This document shows positions 7,859 through 15,132 of a DNA stretch of 18,698 nt, piece by piece. The notes under the pieces were generated by a model that worked only from the letters and a program-made list of their open reading frames with translations, did no database searches and was not told the origin of the DNA. Origin of the DNA: CBEULR01 sp965544035 (lineage in GTDB: Bacteria > Bacillota > Desulfotomaculia > Desulfotomaculales > Desulforudaceae); assembly GCA_965544035.1 (NCBI GenBank), contig CBEULR010000024.1:1-18698 (forward strand). The letters are read 5' to 3'. The position numbers and the translations under genes are program-made. Numbering within the stretch: the first letter of the stretch is position 1; every line of letters begins with the position of its first letter.

Positions 7859-10800
7859 ATGGCTGATGTAAGGTGGACCGCGGAGCAGCTGGAAGCCATT
7901 GAGACCCGGGGAAAGAACCTTTTGGTTTCCGCCGGGGCAGGTGCGGGCAAGACAGCCGTCCTGGTGGAACGAGTGATGCGGATGATCACCGATCCTGTGT
8001 CGCCGGTGCCCATCGACCGCATCCTGGTAGTGACGTTTACCAATGCCGCAGCGGCCGAGATGCGTATGCGCATCGGCAAAGCCCTGCAAGATGCCTTGAA
8101 GGCCGACCCGCACTCAGCGCTATTGAATCGGCAAATAGCTCTTTTTGACCAGGCCGCCATTACAACGATGCATTCATTCTGCCTCGATACGGTGCGCCGG
8201 TACTTCGACCTGATTAATCTGGACCCGGCTTTTCGCGTAGGAGACGAGCACGAACTCTCACTGCTCCGGTTGGACGTGTTAGCTGAACTGTTCGAGGCGC
8301 AGTACAAAAAACCCGAGTCGAATGAGCGGTTTTCCCGACTGGTGGACATCTATGGCGGGGAAAAGGGGGATCAGGCCCTACAGGAGTTGGTGCTGACGCT
8401 CTATGATTTTGCCCGCAGTACGCCGCAGCCTCGACGCTGGTTTGCTAAAGCTCTTGAGCAGTGGGACGTGGATGACAGCAAGACGCTCGATGATTTGCCC
8501 TGGGCCGGAGATCTGCTCAGGGAGATCAGATCAAGACTCGACATTGTTCTGGCATTGATGAAGCAGGCTGTCAAAATCGCAGAATTGAGAGAAGGACCCG
8601 GAGTCTATCTGAAGGTCTTGCTTCCCGAGCTGGAGCATATCGAACGCCTGATTCGTGCGGGCGAGGTCGGCTGGACGGAATTAGCCAAGGAATTCAACGA
8701 GTTGGCGTTTCTGCGGCTTCCTCCTTGCCGTGATGGTAATAAAGCACTAAAAGAACAAGCCGCTGGCTTGCGCAGATCGGCAAAGGAGGAGTTGCAGAGG
8801 CTGGCCGCGACCTATTTTTCTCGGCAGCCGGATGAGTGGCTCAGGGATATGCGTGTGGTGTACCCCGTGCTGCGCGATCTGGTTTGTTTGGTTGGCGAGT
8901 TTGACGAGGCCTATGCCGCGGCCAAGCGGGACCGCGGCCTTGTCGACTTCGGCGACCTGGAACATCTGTGCCTGGAGATTCTGAGCGACGACAAGGGAGA
9001 AATCATCGCTCCATCCGCGATTGCACTCGAACTGCGCGAATGGTACGAAGAGATTGTGGTGGACGAGTATCAGGATATAAACGGTATCCAGGAGACCATC
9101 CTGAAAATGGTCAGTCGGCAAGACGATGAGCAACCCAATCTGTTCTTAGTCGGTGATGTAAAACAGAGCATTTACCGCTTCCGCCTGGCCGAACCGGATT
9201 TGTTTCTTCAGAAATATCACACCTATCCGCCACTGCGCGATGCTGCCGGAACCGATGCGCGTATCGATCTGTCTTTGAATTTCAGGAGCCGTCCGGCGAT
9301 CATTGATGCAGTCAATTTCGTTTTCAGGCGGATTATGAGTGTAGAATGCGGAGAGATGGAATATGATAAGGCCGCCGAACTGAACTGCGGCGTCGAGTAC
9401 CCTCCGGAGTCGGGAACAAATGTCTCCTGTGCCGATCAGGTTGAACTCATCATCATTGAACGGGCGCCGGGGGCAGGGGAGATGGAAGGAGCTGCGCCGG
9501 TCGAGAATTCCGAAGATGAGGCGGAAGATGATGTATATGAGGCAGCGGAAGCGGAAGCTTTGCTGGCGGCATCTCGGATCAGGGAGCTGATAAGCGGAAC
9601 TCCCGAACAGGGTCCTGCCCGCATATACGATCACCGTCTGCGGCAACATCGCGAGATTACCTACAAGGATATTGCAATCTTGCTCAGAAGTACGAAGGGC
9701 TGGGCGAATACGTTTGTTGAGGTGTTTCACCGGTACGGCATTCCTGTGTTTGCCGATCTGGGTTCGGGTTATTTCGCAGCTACTGAGGTCGAAACCATGC
9801 TCTCGCTGCTTTCAGTCGTGGATAACCCGCACCAGGATGTCCCTCTGGCCGGCGTGCTGCGATCACCCTTGTTTGGGTTTTCCGCATCCGACCTGGCCGC
9901 GATCAGGACATCGCTATCCAGCGGTGACTTCTATGCTTGCGTAAAGGCGTCGGCCGAAAAGGACGGTGTTATGGCTGAAAGGCTGCAAGCATTTCTTTTG
10001 CAGCTTGAGCGTTGGCGCACATTCGCCCGGAGAAAGCCGCTTCCGGAACTCATCCGGCAGATTTACCGTGACACGGGGTACTACGAGTTTGTGGGAGGCC
10101 TGCCGGGAGGCGCGCAACGCCAGGCAAACCTCCGCGCTTTGCATAACCACGCACGCCGGTATGAGCGGACCTCTTACCGGGGGCTGTTCCGCTTTCTGCG
10201 ATTTATCGAGCGTGTCCGGGAGAAGGGAGACGATTTGGGTACGGCTCGGCCTCTCGGGGAAAACGAGGACGTGGTACGGGTGATGAGCGTGCACCGGAGT
10301 AAGGGGCTGGAGTTTCCGGTTGTGATCCTGGCCGGTCTCGGCAGGCGGTTCAATTTCCGCGATTGCTCGCGCGAGGTATTGCTGCACAAGAACCTCGGTT
10401 TAGCAGCTGAGGTTGTCGATCCCGAACTCCGTTTACGGTATCCGACATTGTTGAAGCACCTGGTTCGGGCGCAGGTGAGGAAAGAATCCTTGGCGGAGGA
10501 AATGCGTATCCTCTACGTGGCAATGACGAGGGCACGTGAGCGACTGCTGCTTATCGGGTCCGGGAAGCCGGAGCAACTCTTCAAGTCTAGTGCCTTGCGA
10601 GTATCTTCTGAGCTGGACAGACTGGACGTGTTGAAGGCCGGGAGCTATTTGAGATGGATCGCTTTGGCCCTAATCGATCATCCTGATGCACGACCCCTCG
10701 TAACGACTGCTATGGCAATGCCGTCAAGACCGAAGGATGAGCCGAGCCGTTGGGAGATTCGCATTGTGAATTCGGCTGATTTGCCCAGAGATACCTCTTC

Positions 10801-11578
10801 TAAAGCTTGCTTACCGCCGGACTCTGATGTTGTGTCCTGTCTCAAGCGTTCTCTGCCGGTTAAACGGGCTGCGGGCGCAGAGGATGAGGTTAAGAGGCGT
10901 CTGGAGTGGAATTACCCTTGGAGACCGGAAACCGTTCGGCCGGCAAAACTGGCCGCCACCGAACTTCTTCAGCAGTCTGAACCGGCTGCTTTTGATGCGG
11001 TACCGATCGGGCCATATCGTCCGAAACTTATCAGGCACCCTCGCTTCATGCAGGAAACTGCACCGCTTGGTTCTGCCGAATACGGGTCGGTCATCCATCT
11101 GGTGATGCAGCACATTGACTGGAACGCGACTGATCCGGAAGAAGTGCGGCAGGAAATCGAGAGGATGGCGGCAAGCGAGATTATCAGTGCTAAACAGCGG
11201 GACGCGGTCGATTGTTCAGTAATCGCACGATTCCTGCAGTCCGATCTCGCCTGCCGCATCCGAAACGGTTTGGCTTTCCAGCGCGAAGTCCCATTTACCT
11301 TCAAAGTGCCGGCGCACCGGTTTTACGCTGATGTGAAAGCAGACGAGGACTTTGTGCTGATTCAAGGCGTAATCGACGGACTGCTTACTGAAAGAGACGG
11401 TTTTGTAATTATCGATTACAAGACAGATCGTGTTCCGTCCGGTGACGAGCGGGTTGTAGCCGATCGATACCGCAGGCAGCTGGATCTCTACGCCCAGGCT
11501 GTGGAATCAATCACGCACGGGTGTGTGAAGGAAAAGTACATTTACCTTTTCGACGCTGGAACGGCGGTGCAAGTTTGA
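7859..11578 (+). CDS. addA: AddA: ATP-dependent helicase/nuclease subunit (addAB)
   Basis: AddA is the UvrD-like (SF1A) 3'-5' helicase and nuclease subunit of the AddAB recombination complex. The 1239 residues have the family length. Visible motifs in order: Q-motif Gln10, Walker A AGAGAGKT (25-32), FTNAAAAEM (motif Ia), Walker B VVDEYQD with D402/E403, GDVKQSIYRFR (motif III), SLNFRSR (motif IV), SVHRSKGLEFP (motif V) and ILYVAMTRARERL (motif VI). A C-terminal RecB nuclease domain has IIDYKTD (D1186, K1188) and YRRQLDLYAQA. The start ATG follows an AAAGGAGG site inside the end of addB. No terminator is evident after it. All catalytic residues I can check are present. Confidence 0.97.
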   Translation: MADVRWTAEQLEAIETRGKNLLVSAGAGAGKTAVLVERVMRMITDPVSPVPIDRILVVTFTNAAAAEMRMRIGKALQDALKADPHSALLNRQIALFDQAAITTMHSFCLDTVRRYFDLINLDPAFRVGDEHELSLLRLDVLAELFEAQYKKPESNERFSRLVDIYGGEKGDQALQELVLTLYDFARSTPQPRRWFAKALEQWDVDDSKTLDDLPWAGDLLREIRSRLDIVLALMKQAVKIAELREGPGVYLKVLLPELEHIERLIRAGEVGWTELAKEFNELAFLRLPPCRDGNKALKEQAAGLRRSAKEELQRLAATYFSRQPDEWLRDMRVVYPVLRDLVCLVGEFDEAYAAAKRDRGLVDFGDLEHLCLEILSDDKGEIIAPSAIALELREWYEEIVVDEYQDINGIQETILKMVSRQDDEQPNLFLVGDVKQSIYRFRLAEPDLFLQKYHTYPPLRDAAGTDARIDLSLNFRSRPAIIDAVNFVFRRIMSVECGEMEYDKAAELNCGVEYPPESGTNVSCADQVELIIIERAPGAGEMEGAAPVENSEDEAEDDVYEAAEAEALLAASRIRELISGTPEQGPARIYDHRLRQHREITYKDIAILLRSTKGWANTFVEVFHRYGIPVFADLGSGYFAATEVETMLSLLSVVDNPHQDVPLAGVLRSPLFGFSASDLAAIRTSLSSGDFYACVKASAEKDGVMAERLQAFLLQLERWRTFARRKPLPELIRQIYRDTGYYEFVGGLPGGAQRQANLRALHNHARRYERTSYRGLFRFLRFIERVREKGDDLGTARPLGENEDVVRVMSVHRSKGLEFPVVILAGLGRRFNFRDCSREVLLHKNLGLAAEVVDPELRLRYPTLLKHLVRAQVRKESLAEEMRILYVAMTRARERLLLIGSGKPEQLFKSSALRVSSELDRLDVLKAGSYLRWIALALIDHPDARPLVTTAMAMPSRPKDEPSRWEIRIVNSADLPRDTSSKACLPPDSDVVSCLKRSLPVKRAAGAEDEVKRRLEWNYPWRPETVRPAKLAATELLQQSEPAAFDAVPIGPYRPKLIRHPRFMQETAPLGSAEYGSVIHLVMQHIDWNATDPEEVRQEIERMAASEIISAKQRDAVDCSVIARFLQSDLACRIRNGLAFQREVPFTFKVPAHRFYADVKADEDFVLIQGVIDGLLTERDGFVIIDYKTDRVPSGDERVVADRYRRQLDLYAQAVESITHGCVKEKYIYLFDAGTAVQV

Positions 11579-11784
11579 TTTCGAAGGCATGGCCCATCGT
11601 TTTGCCTTGGCTTTGTGATACTTGTCACAGCTGCCACAGGCCGCATGTCTTCTGCCTTTGTTGGCTCTTGCCTCGAAACTTTAAGCTGACGGTTACCGAA
11701 GCAGCCATACAATAATACCGTCATCAGGAAGCGATTTCTTCATATTTTCAAGGAATCTTGGCGAAAACATTTTGCATTATCCTT
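11579..11784. other. Non-coding stretch after addA, nothing recognised
   Basis: This 206-base stretch has no reading frame with a plausible ribosome binding site and no recognisable product. A short imperfect hairpin (TGTGA/TCACA near 11615-11631) is too weak to call a terminator. The next recognisable element is the promoter that follows. Confidence 0.5.
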
Positions 11785-11814
11785 GTTACATTTTGCACTT
11801 ACTTATGCTATGAT
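11785..11814 (+). promoter_or_regulatory. Extended -10 promoter of the ferredoxin/selenoprotein operon
   Basis: TGCTATGAT combines a good -10 hexamer (TATGAT, 11809-11814) with the extended -10 TGn. A partial -35 (GTTACA, 11785-11790) lies 18 bases upstream. Transcription would begin near 11821, about 160 bases before the first start codon, leaving room for a structured leader. Confidence 0.55.
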
Positions 11815-11820
11815 GGCATC

Positions 11821-11979
11821 AGTAGCTGAAGTGTGATCCCGCAAGGCGGTCTTGGAGAGACTGAGAAAGGGGATGATCGCGTTCGGAGACGCCCCAGAGT
11901 AGGAGGTTCCCACGTGACGGCGGTATCTCCTATTATTGATAGGATGACAAGTATCCTATTTGTATAGTGGTGACTGCGA
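11821..11979 (+). promoter_or_regulatory. Structured leader with mutually exclusive hairpins (probable riboswitch or attenuator)
   Basis: The leader contains several small stems: ATCCC/GGGAT (11836-11840 with 11870-11874) enclosing GTCT/AGAC, and GCGT/ACGC (11879-11882 with 11889-11892). These are followed by four short blocks that can pair only alternately: TAGGAG (11900-11905), CTCCTA (11927-11932), ATAGGAT (11939-11945) and ATCCTAT (11953-11959). Block 2 can pair with block 1 or block 3, and block 3 with block 2 or block 4. This is the anti-terminator/terminator layout of riboswitches, although the last hairpin has only TT after it, so control may be translational. The class is unproven. 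The molybdenum/tungsten-cofactor riboswitch is my best guess from the downstream ferredoxins; I cannot confirm its consensus by eye. Confidence 0.5.
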
Positions 11980-12798
11980 ATGTGTGAGTTTTGCATCCGG
12001 CACGGAGAGGGCAAGAAGTGGTACGAAAACATGAAAAACTATTCCGATCATCTATTGCACCTTGATAATCGTGAGGACTATATCGTACGCTTCTTGGAGA
12101 ATTTCGAGGCCGGCCACGTGCGGCCGTTTACGCAGTTCGACCGGTTGCGGACGAGGATGCCCGTTATGTACCGGTTTGTCCGGCAGATCGTGCATCATAA
12201 GATAAAACAGAATCACTTCGGGCAGGTTGTTCCCCTCGAGGATGCGCTGCGGATCGCGGATATGGTGGACTCGATCTGCACCCTGCCATGCGTGTGCCGT
12301 AGCAACACACTTGGCCGGAAGGAGTATCGTTACTGCCTGGCCGTTGGGGTCGACTTCAGCGGGACGCTTGGAACCTATCCGGATTATGCCTCCGGACTTG
12401 AGGTCCTGAGTAAGGAGCAGGCGCGTCGACTGCTGCAGAAGCTTGACAAACTGGGAACGGTACATACGATATGGACCTTTAAGACTCCGTTTATCGGTGC
12501 GATCTGCAATTGTGACCGGGATTGCCTGGCTTATCGGCTGCAGGTTGCCGGAGACTATGTGAAGGTCTACTTCAGGGCGGAGTATGTAGCTCAGATAGAC
12601 TGGGAGACCTGCAACGGCTGTCGTCGATGTATGCAGTACTGTCAATTCGGTGCGATCGGGTATTCGCTCACCCTTAAACGCTGTTATGTAGATCAGTATC
12701 AATGCTACGGCTGCGGGCTCTGCCGAGTACCCTGTCCACAGGACGCGGTCAGCTTGCGTCCGCGCGAAGAACTGCCCGGGGTTCGGGATATATGGTGA
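11980..12798 (+). CDS. Multi-cluster 4Fe-4S ferredoxin-like protein, 272 residues
   Basis: The C-terminus is a 2[4Fe-4S] ferredoxin domain with two complete CxxCxxCxxxCP-type motifs: C211, C214, C217, C221 and C242, C245, C248, C252. Ahead of it are further cysteines that could bind another cluster or metal: N-terminal CEFC (C2, C5) in the CEFCIRHGEGKKW block, PCVCR (C104, C106, with C100 nearby), and CNCDRDC (C176, C178, C182). The protein is cytoplasmic and probably carries electrons for an oxidoreductase. My impression is that similar proteins accompany tungsten/molybdenum aldehyde:ferredoxin oxidoreductases in related anaerobes, but no such enzyme is in the window. The ATG at 11980 has only a weak site (GGTGA), consistent with leader control. 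It overlaps the next gene by 7 bases. Confidence 0.85.
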   Translation: MCEFCIRHGEGKKWYENMKNYSDHLLHLDNREDYIVRFLENFEAGHVRPFTQFDRLRTRMPVMYRFVRQIVHHKIKQNHFGQVVPLEDALRIADMVDSICTLPCVCRSNTLGRKEYRYCLAVGVDFSGTLGTYPDYASGLEVLSKEQARRLLQKLDKLGTVHTIWTFKTPFIGAICNCDRDCLAYRLQVAGDYVKVYFRAEYVAQIDWETCNGCRRCMQYCQFGAIGYSLTLKRCYVDQYQCYGCGLCRVPCPQDAVSLRPREELPGVRDIW

Positions 12799-13043
12799 GG
12801 AACATCGCTATCCGCATCGATCAGCAGAAGTGCATTCAGCCTACCGAGTGTCGTGCCTGTTTGGAGCGTTGTCCCGGTTGCGTCTTTCTTGTCTATCCGG
12901 AAGGAGTGCGCAAGCCCGGTAAGGCGGCTACAGGATGGCGAATCGCACCGGCATTCATCGGCCGGTGTACGGGGTGTATGATCTGCGTGAAGGCGTGTCC
13001 CGGCGGAGCTGTAGAGGTGCACTATTTGGGGCGGGAGGGCTGA
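12792..13043 (+). CDS. Small 2[4Fe-4S] ferredoxin, 83 residues
   Basis: The protein has two cluster motifs. The first is C14, C20, C23, C27 with the unusual spacing C-x5-C-x2-C-x3-CP (CIQPTECRACLERCP). The second is the classical C59, C62, C65, C69 (CTGCMICVKACP). Apart from a basic linker between them there is nothing else, so it should be a soluble electron carrier or electron-transfer subunit. I set the start at the ATG 12792, which overlaps the TGA of the preceding gene; this gives MVRNIAIRID, directly leading into the first motif, and implies translational coupling. A longer reading from 12702 would run through the upstream gene in another frame and is a shadow. It is the second gene of the operon, with 5 bases to the third. 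Confidence 0.87.
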   Translation: MVRNIAIRIDQQKCIQPTECRACLERCPGCVFLVYPEGVRKPGKAATGWRIAPAFIGRCTGCMICVKACPGGAVEVHYLGREG

Positions 13044-13048
13044 ACAAA

Positions 13049-13378
13049 ATGGTGCGACTTAAGTTCTTCGGCACTCTTCCTGAAATAGACTCCAGGCCCG
13101 GCTGACCACCCGCCGGCTGCACAGCGATGGATTCGCTGTCGATTCAGTACAACTTGCTGTATTCCGCGCTGCTGCGGATTTTCGGTGACCGGGTGGAGCT
13201 GATCTATGTCGATGCCTTCTCGGCTTCGGGGCGGGAAGAACTGAGAGCCATGGAATCGGGTGGAGAACTGGAACTCCCTGTGGTGGCTGAAGGAGACAGA
13301 GTGCTATTCAGCGGTCGCATTCCGGTTACCCGACTGATTAGATGTGTCCAAGAAATGGTGGAAAGCAGCGTCCGTTAG
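13049..13378 (+). CDS. Thioredoxin-fold selenoprotein candidate (Sec19 at TGA 13103-13105), 109 residues
   Basis: The frame opens at ATG 13049 with GGGAGGG about 9 bases upstream and 5 bases after the preceding ferredoxin stop. It has one in-frame TGA at codon 19 and then stays open to TAG at 13378. Read through, it is a complete small thioredoxin fold: beta strand VRLKFFGT, redox motif U19-P-P-A-G-C24, a helix, beta strand VELIYVDAF, the cis-Pro strand LPVVAEG, beta strand RVLFSGR and a closing helix. The TGA falls where thioredoxin-like proteins keep their active-site cysteine, and a SECIS-like stem-loop follows. The alternative start at ATG 13127 gives 83 residues, lacks a ribosome binding site and removes the first strand and the active site. 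The role is probably thiol/selenol redox chemistry linked to the two ferredoxins. A nonsense mutation is the main alternative. Confidence 0.75.
13121..13139 (+). promoter_or_regulatory. Bacterial SECIS-like stem-loop downstream of the in-frame TGA
   Basis: ACAGCG (13121-13126) pairs perfectly with CGCTGT (13134-13139) around ATGGATT. If A13127 pairs with T13133 the stem is 7 bp and the apical loop is TGGAT, with G at the second loop position. The loop begins 21-22 nt after the TGA at 13103-13105. This satisfies the published bacterial SECIS rules (loop 16-37 nt after UGA, G among the first two loop bases). Its position within the coding region is normal for bacteria. Confidence 0.65.
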
Positions 13379-13389
13379 ACTGATGGGTA

Positions 13390-13419
13390 TTGCTTACCGA
13401 GACTGGGAGACAGTATACT
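13390..13419 (+). promoter_or_regulatory. Promoter of the universal stress protein gene
   Basis: TTGCTT (13390-13395) and TATACT (13414-13419) are separated by 18 bases, a sigma-A-like arrangement, 35 bases before the start codon. The gene can therefore be transcribed independently of the ferredoxin operon. Confidence 0.55.
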
Positions 13420-13454
13420 GAGGATAACCCCCACAAACGGAAGGAGGAGTAAGA

Positions 13455-13895
13455 ATGCTATTTAAGAAGATCCTTTTACCGACCGACGGATCGGCCACTT
13501 CAATCAAGGCAGCCCTTTATGTGTTGGCTATCCTGAAAGAAAAGCCCGATATCAAGGTGACTGCGGTTACAGTAGATCGCATGGCACACCGGATCGCGGC
13601 ATATGAAACCCCATATAATCCGGAAATGTACAGTGCCATCAATGAAATGTCGAATCAGCGGCTTGAAGATACAGCCGAGGTATTCCGCCGTGAAGGGTTT
13701 GAGATTGAGACCGTACGGCTAAGGGGAGAGCCGGGACCGCTGATTTGTCAGTACGCTGCCGAAAACGGTTTCGACCACATCGTTATGGGTACCACGGGTG
13801 CCGGCAACATCAGCGGACTGCTGTTCGGCAGCGTGGCGTTGAAGGTTATCGGAATGTCCAAGGTGCCGGTAGTATTGATCTGTAAGTCGTGTTAG
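13455..13895 (+). CDS. Universal stress protein, UspA family
   Basis: The 146-residue protein is a single Usp domain. It begins with the standard strand KKILLPTDGS (D11 in the ATP-binding position) and contains the nucleotide-binding motif G112-x2-G115-x9-G125-S126, so it is of the ATP-binding type. It ends with the strand VPVVLIC. Usp proteins are small cytoplasmic dimers that bind ATP and are induced by starvation or other stress; the specific trigger is unknown here. The ATG at 13455 has GGAAGGAGGAG 5-6 bases upstream. It has its own promoter and a strong terminator, and so is monocistronic. Confidence 0.94.
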   Translation: MLFKKILLPTDGSATSIKAALYVLAILKEKPDIKVTAVTVDRMAHRIAAYETPYNPEMYSAINEMSNQRLEDTAEVFRREGFEIETVRLRGEPGPLICQYAAENGFDHIVMGTTGAGNISGLLFGSVALKVIGMSKVPVVLICKSC

Positions 13896-13919
13896 CGGAC
13901 CTCGGATAAGATGCAAGAG

Positions 13920-13951
13920 GACACATCCGTCGGGGTGTGTCTTTTGTTTTT
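13920..13951 (+). terminator. Rho-independent terminator of the universal stress protein gene
   Basis: A 9 bp stem GACACATCC (13920-13928) / GGGTGTGTC (13933-13941), with one G-T pair and a 4-nt loop, is followed by TTTTGTTTTT. Confidence 0.9.
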
Positions 13952-13997
13952 GCGGGTTGTGTGTTCCCCTGTATTATATTGCGTCTAAGTATATAAT

Positions 13998-14744
13998 GTG
14001 GTTATGATTAAGCGGATCTTGGCCCTTATCGTGCTTATCGGCTTTGGAGGCTATGTGGTTGTAACGTCGTGGCCGGGACTTGTCCTGCCCCCGCTCGATT
14101 TCGTGTTCGAATCGGCCTTCTATAACAAGGATCCGGACATTCAACGGCTGAGCAGCGCCGTGGTCCGAATCCGTGTGGTATTTCAGGATGACAAAGGATT
14201 CGGTTCGTCCCTGACTACGGGGCAGAGGACGGGAACCGGTTTCAACATCCGGCCCTGCGGGCTGATTGTCACCAATCACCACGTGATATCAGGGGCTAAG
14301 GGAATTACTGTGGAATTCCCGAACGGTCCCACTTATACGGCGAAGAGCTGGCGGAGCCTGCCGGATATGGATCTCGCCGTCATCGAGCTGGGTTTGGAAA
14401 ACCTGCCCGCTCTTGAATGGGAGCCGAATACCAGGCCGACTGCCGGTGAGAGGGTTACGGTGATCGGAAATCCGCTTGGGATGCAGAATGTTGTCACGCG
14501 CGGGAGGGTCGAATCATATCTGCGGCTGGACGGTATTCCCGGAAGGGTCCTAGTGATGAGCAACACGATCCATCAGGGCAACAGCGGCAGTCCGGTGATT
14601 AATCACGAACGACAGGTGGTGGGGGTGGTGTTCGGCACCATCCGCTACGAGACCGATGACGGATACGGCTCCAGAGGGTTGGCCGTGCCCCTTGCAGATG
14701 TGGCTGATTTTATTACCGGAGCAAAAGACCGCCACATAGAATAA
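13998..14744 (+). CDS. Membrane-anchored HtrA/DegP-like serine protease without PDZ domain
   Basis: Residues 5-24 are a single N-terminal transmembrane or uncleaved signal segment, so the catalytic domain should face outward. The trypsin-like fold has the full triad: H95 in TNHHVI, D125 in DMDLAVIE and S196 in GNSGSP. The oxyanion glycine G194 is present. The protein ends shortly after the protease domain (248 residues); the PDZ domain found in most HtrA proteins is missing, as in the shorter S1C proteases. The start is uncertain: GTG 13998 or ATG 14004, and neither has a ribosome binding site. A TATAAT at 13992-13997 abuts the GTG, so a leaderless or very short leader mRNA is possible if that -10 is real. 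It probably degrades or processes misfolded envelope proteins. Confidence 0.9.
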   Translation: MVMIKRILALIVLIGFGGYVVVTSWPGLVLPPLDFVFESAFYNKDPDIQRLSSAVVRIRVVFQDDKGFGSSLTTGQRTGTGFNIRPCGLIVTNHHVISGAKGITVEFPNGPTYTAKSWRSLPDMDLAVIELGLENLPALEWEPNTRPTAGERVTVIGNPLGMQNVVTRGRVESYLRLDGIPGRVLVMSNTIHQGNSGSPVINHERQVVGVVFGTIRYETDDGYGSRGLAVPLADVADFITGAKDRHIE

Positions 14745-14828
14745 ATGGAGTATCCTGCACCTGTACCAAGTAGTCTGTTATTGGAGTTGAAACGAATAAT
14801 GAGAATTATTCCGGAGGAAATATCCGCA

Positions 14829-15083
14829 ATGACTGCGGTGATTGCGGGTGAGTGCCCTGAATGCGGCCATTGGGTCGGTACGGTGGTCAAGGAGTATGAA
14901 TCCCCGGAGGATGCTCTGGCGGATCAGGACTGGCCTGATTTGGAATGCCGTCCTGTAGAATGCTGCAATCCGCTGGAACCGGTATGGCCGACACACTTTT
15001 TGGTCATCTACCTGGGACAGATTCTCGACAAGAGACCAATCGGCGGTGAGGATCTGCCGGTGTTTCGGCGTGAACTGCAGTAG
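14829..15083 (+). CDS. Small cysteine-rich protein, possible zinc ribbon
   Basis: The 84-residue protein has a CPEC knuckle (C9, C12) and a second cluster C40, C45, C46, which could together bind a zinc ion. The remainder is acidic and ends in a hydrophobic strand HFLVIYLG. I do not recognise a named family. I chose ATG 14829, with GGAGGAAA 8-11 bases upstream. Two further in-frame ATGs, at 14799 (GGAG 12 bases upstream) and 14745 (directly after the protease stop), would add 10 or 28 residues that look non-coding. It follows the protease gene by 84 bases on the same strand and may be co-transcribed. Confidence 0.65.
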   Translation: MTAVIAGECPECGHWVGTVVKEYESPEDALADQDWPDLECRPVECCNPLEPVWPTHFLVIYLGQILDKRPIGGEDLPVFRRELQ

Positions 15084-15113
15084 ACTTCGCTAATGGCGAA
15101 TCCAAAAACAAAA

Positions 15114-15132
15114 CGTGGGCAGGTTGCCCACG
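15114..15132 (-). terminator. Strong hairpin, terminator-like on the minus strand
   Basis: CGTGGGCA (15114-15121) pairs perfectly with TGCCCACG (15125-15132) around a 3-nt loop. The T-rich tract (complement of CAAAAACAAAA at 15103-15113) lies on the minus-strand side, so the hairpin would terminate leftward transcription best. No minus-strand gene feeds it, so it may be a relic or act on the plus strand as an mRNA 3' end. Confidence 0.55.

Noticed and set aside
7651..8349. 232-residue minus-strand frame across the addB/addA junction.
   Set aside because: It is Ser/Arg-rich, as expected for antisense of GC-rich coding DNA, and covers both the essential addA start and the AddB cysteine cluster.
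9146..9730. 194-residue minus-strand frame inside addA.
   Set aside because: It is entirely within the AddA coding sequence across its helicase motifs, with no recognisable product.
11821..11935. T-box, fluoride, glycine, manganese and ZTP riboswitch consensus checked by eye in the leader.
   Set aside because: None of their conserved core strings is present, so the leader was left as an unassigned structured RNA.
13049..13105. An 18-codon frame resembling the start of a MoaD/ThiS protein (VRLKFFGTL).
   Set aside because: The resemblance is only the first strand. The frame continues in phase through TGA into a complete thioredoxin-fold protein with a SECIS-like loop, so a selenoprotein explains the region better than a MoaD remnant.
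13127..13378. Conventional 83-residue start at ATG 13127.
   Set aside because: It has no ribosome binding site, the ATG lies in the apical part of the SECIS-like loop, and the protein would lack the first strand and active site.
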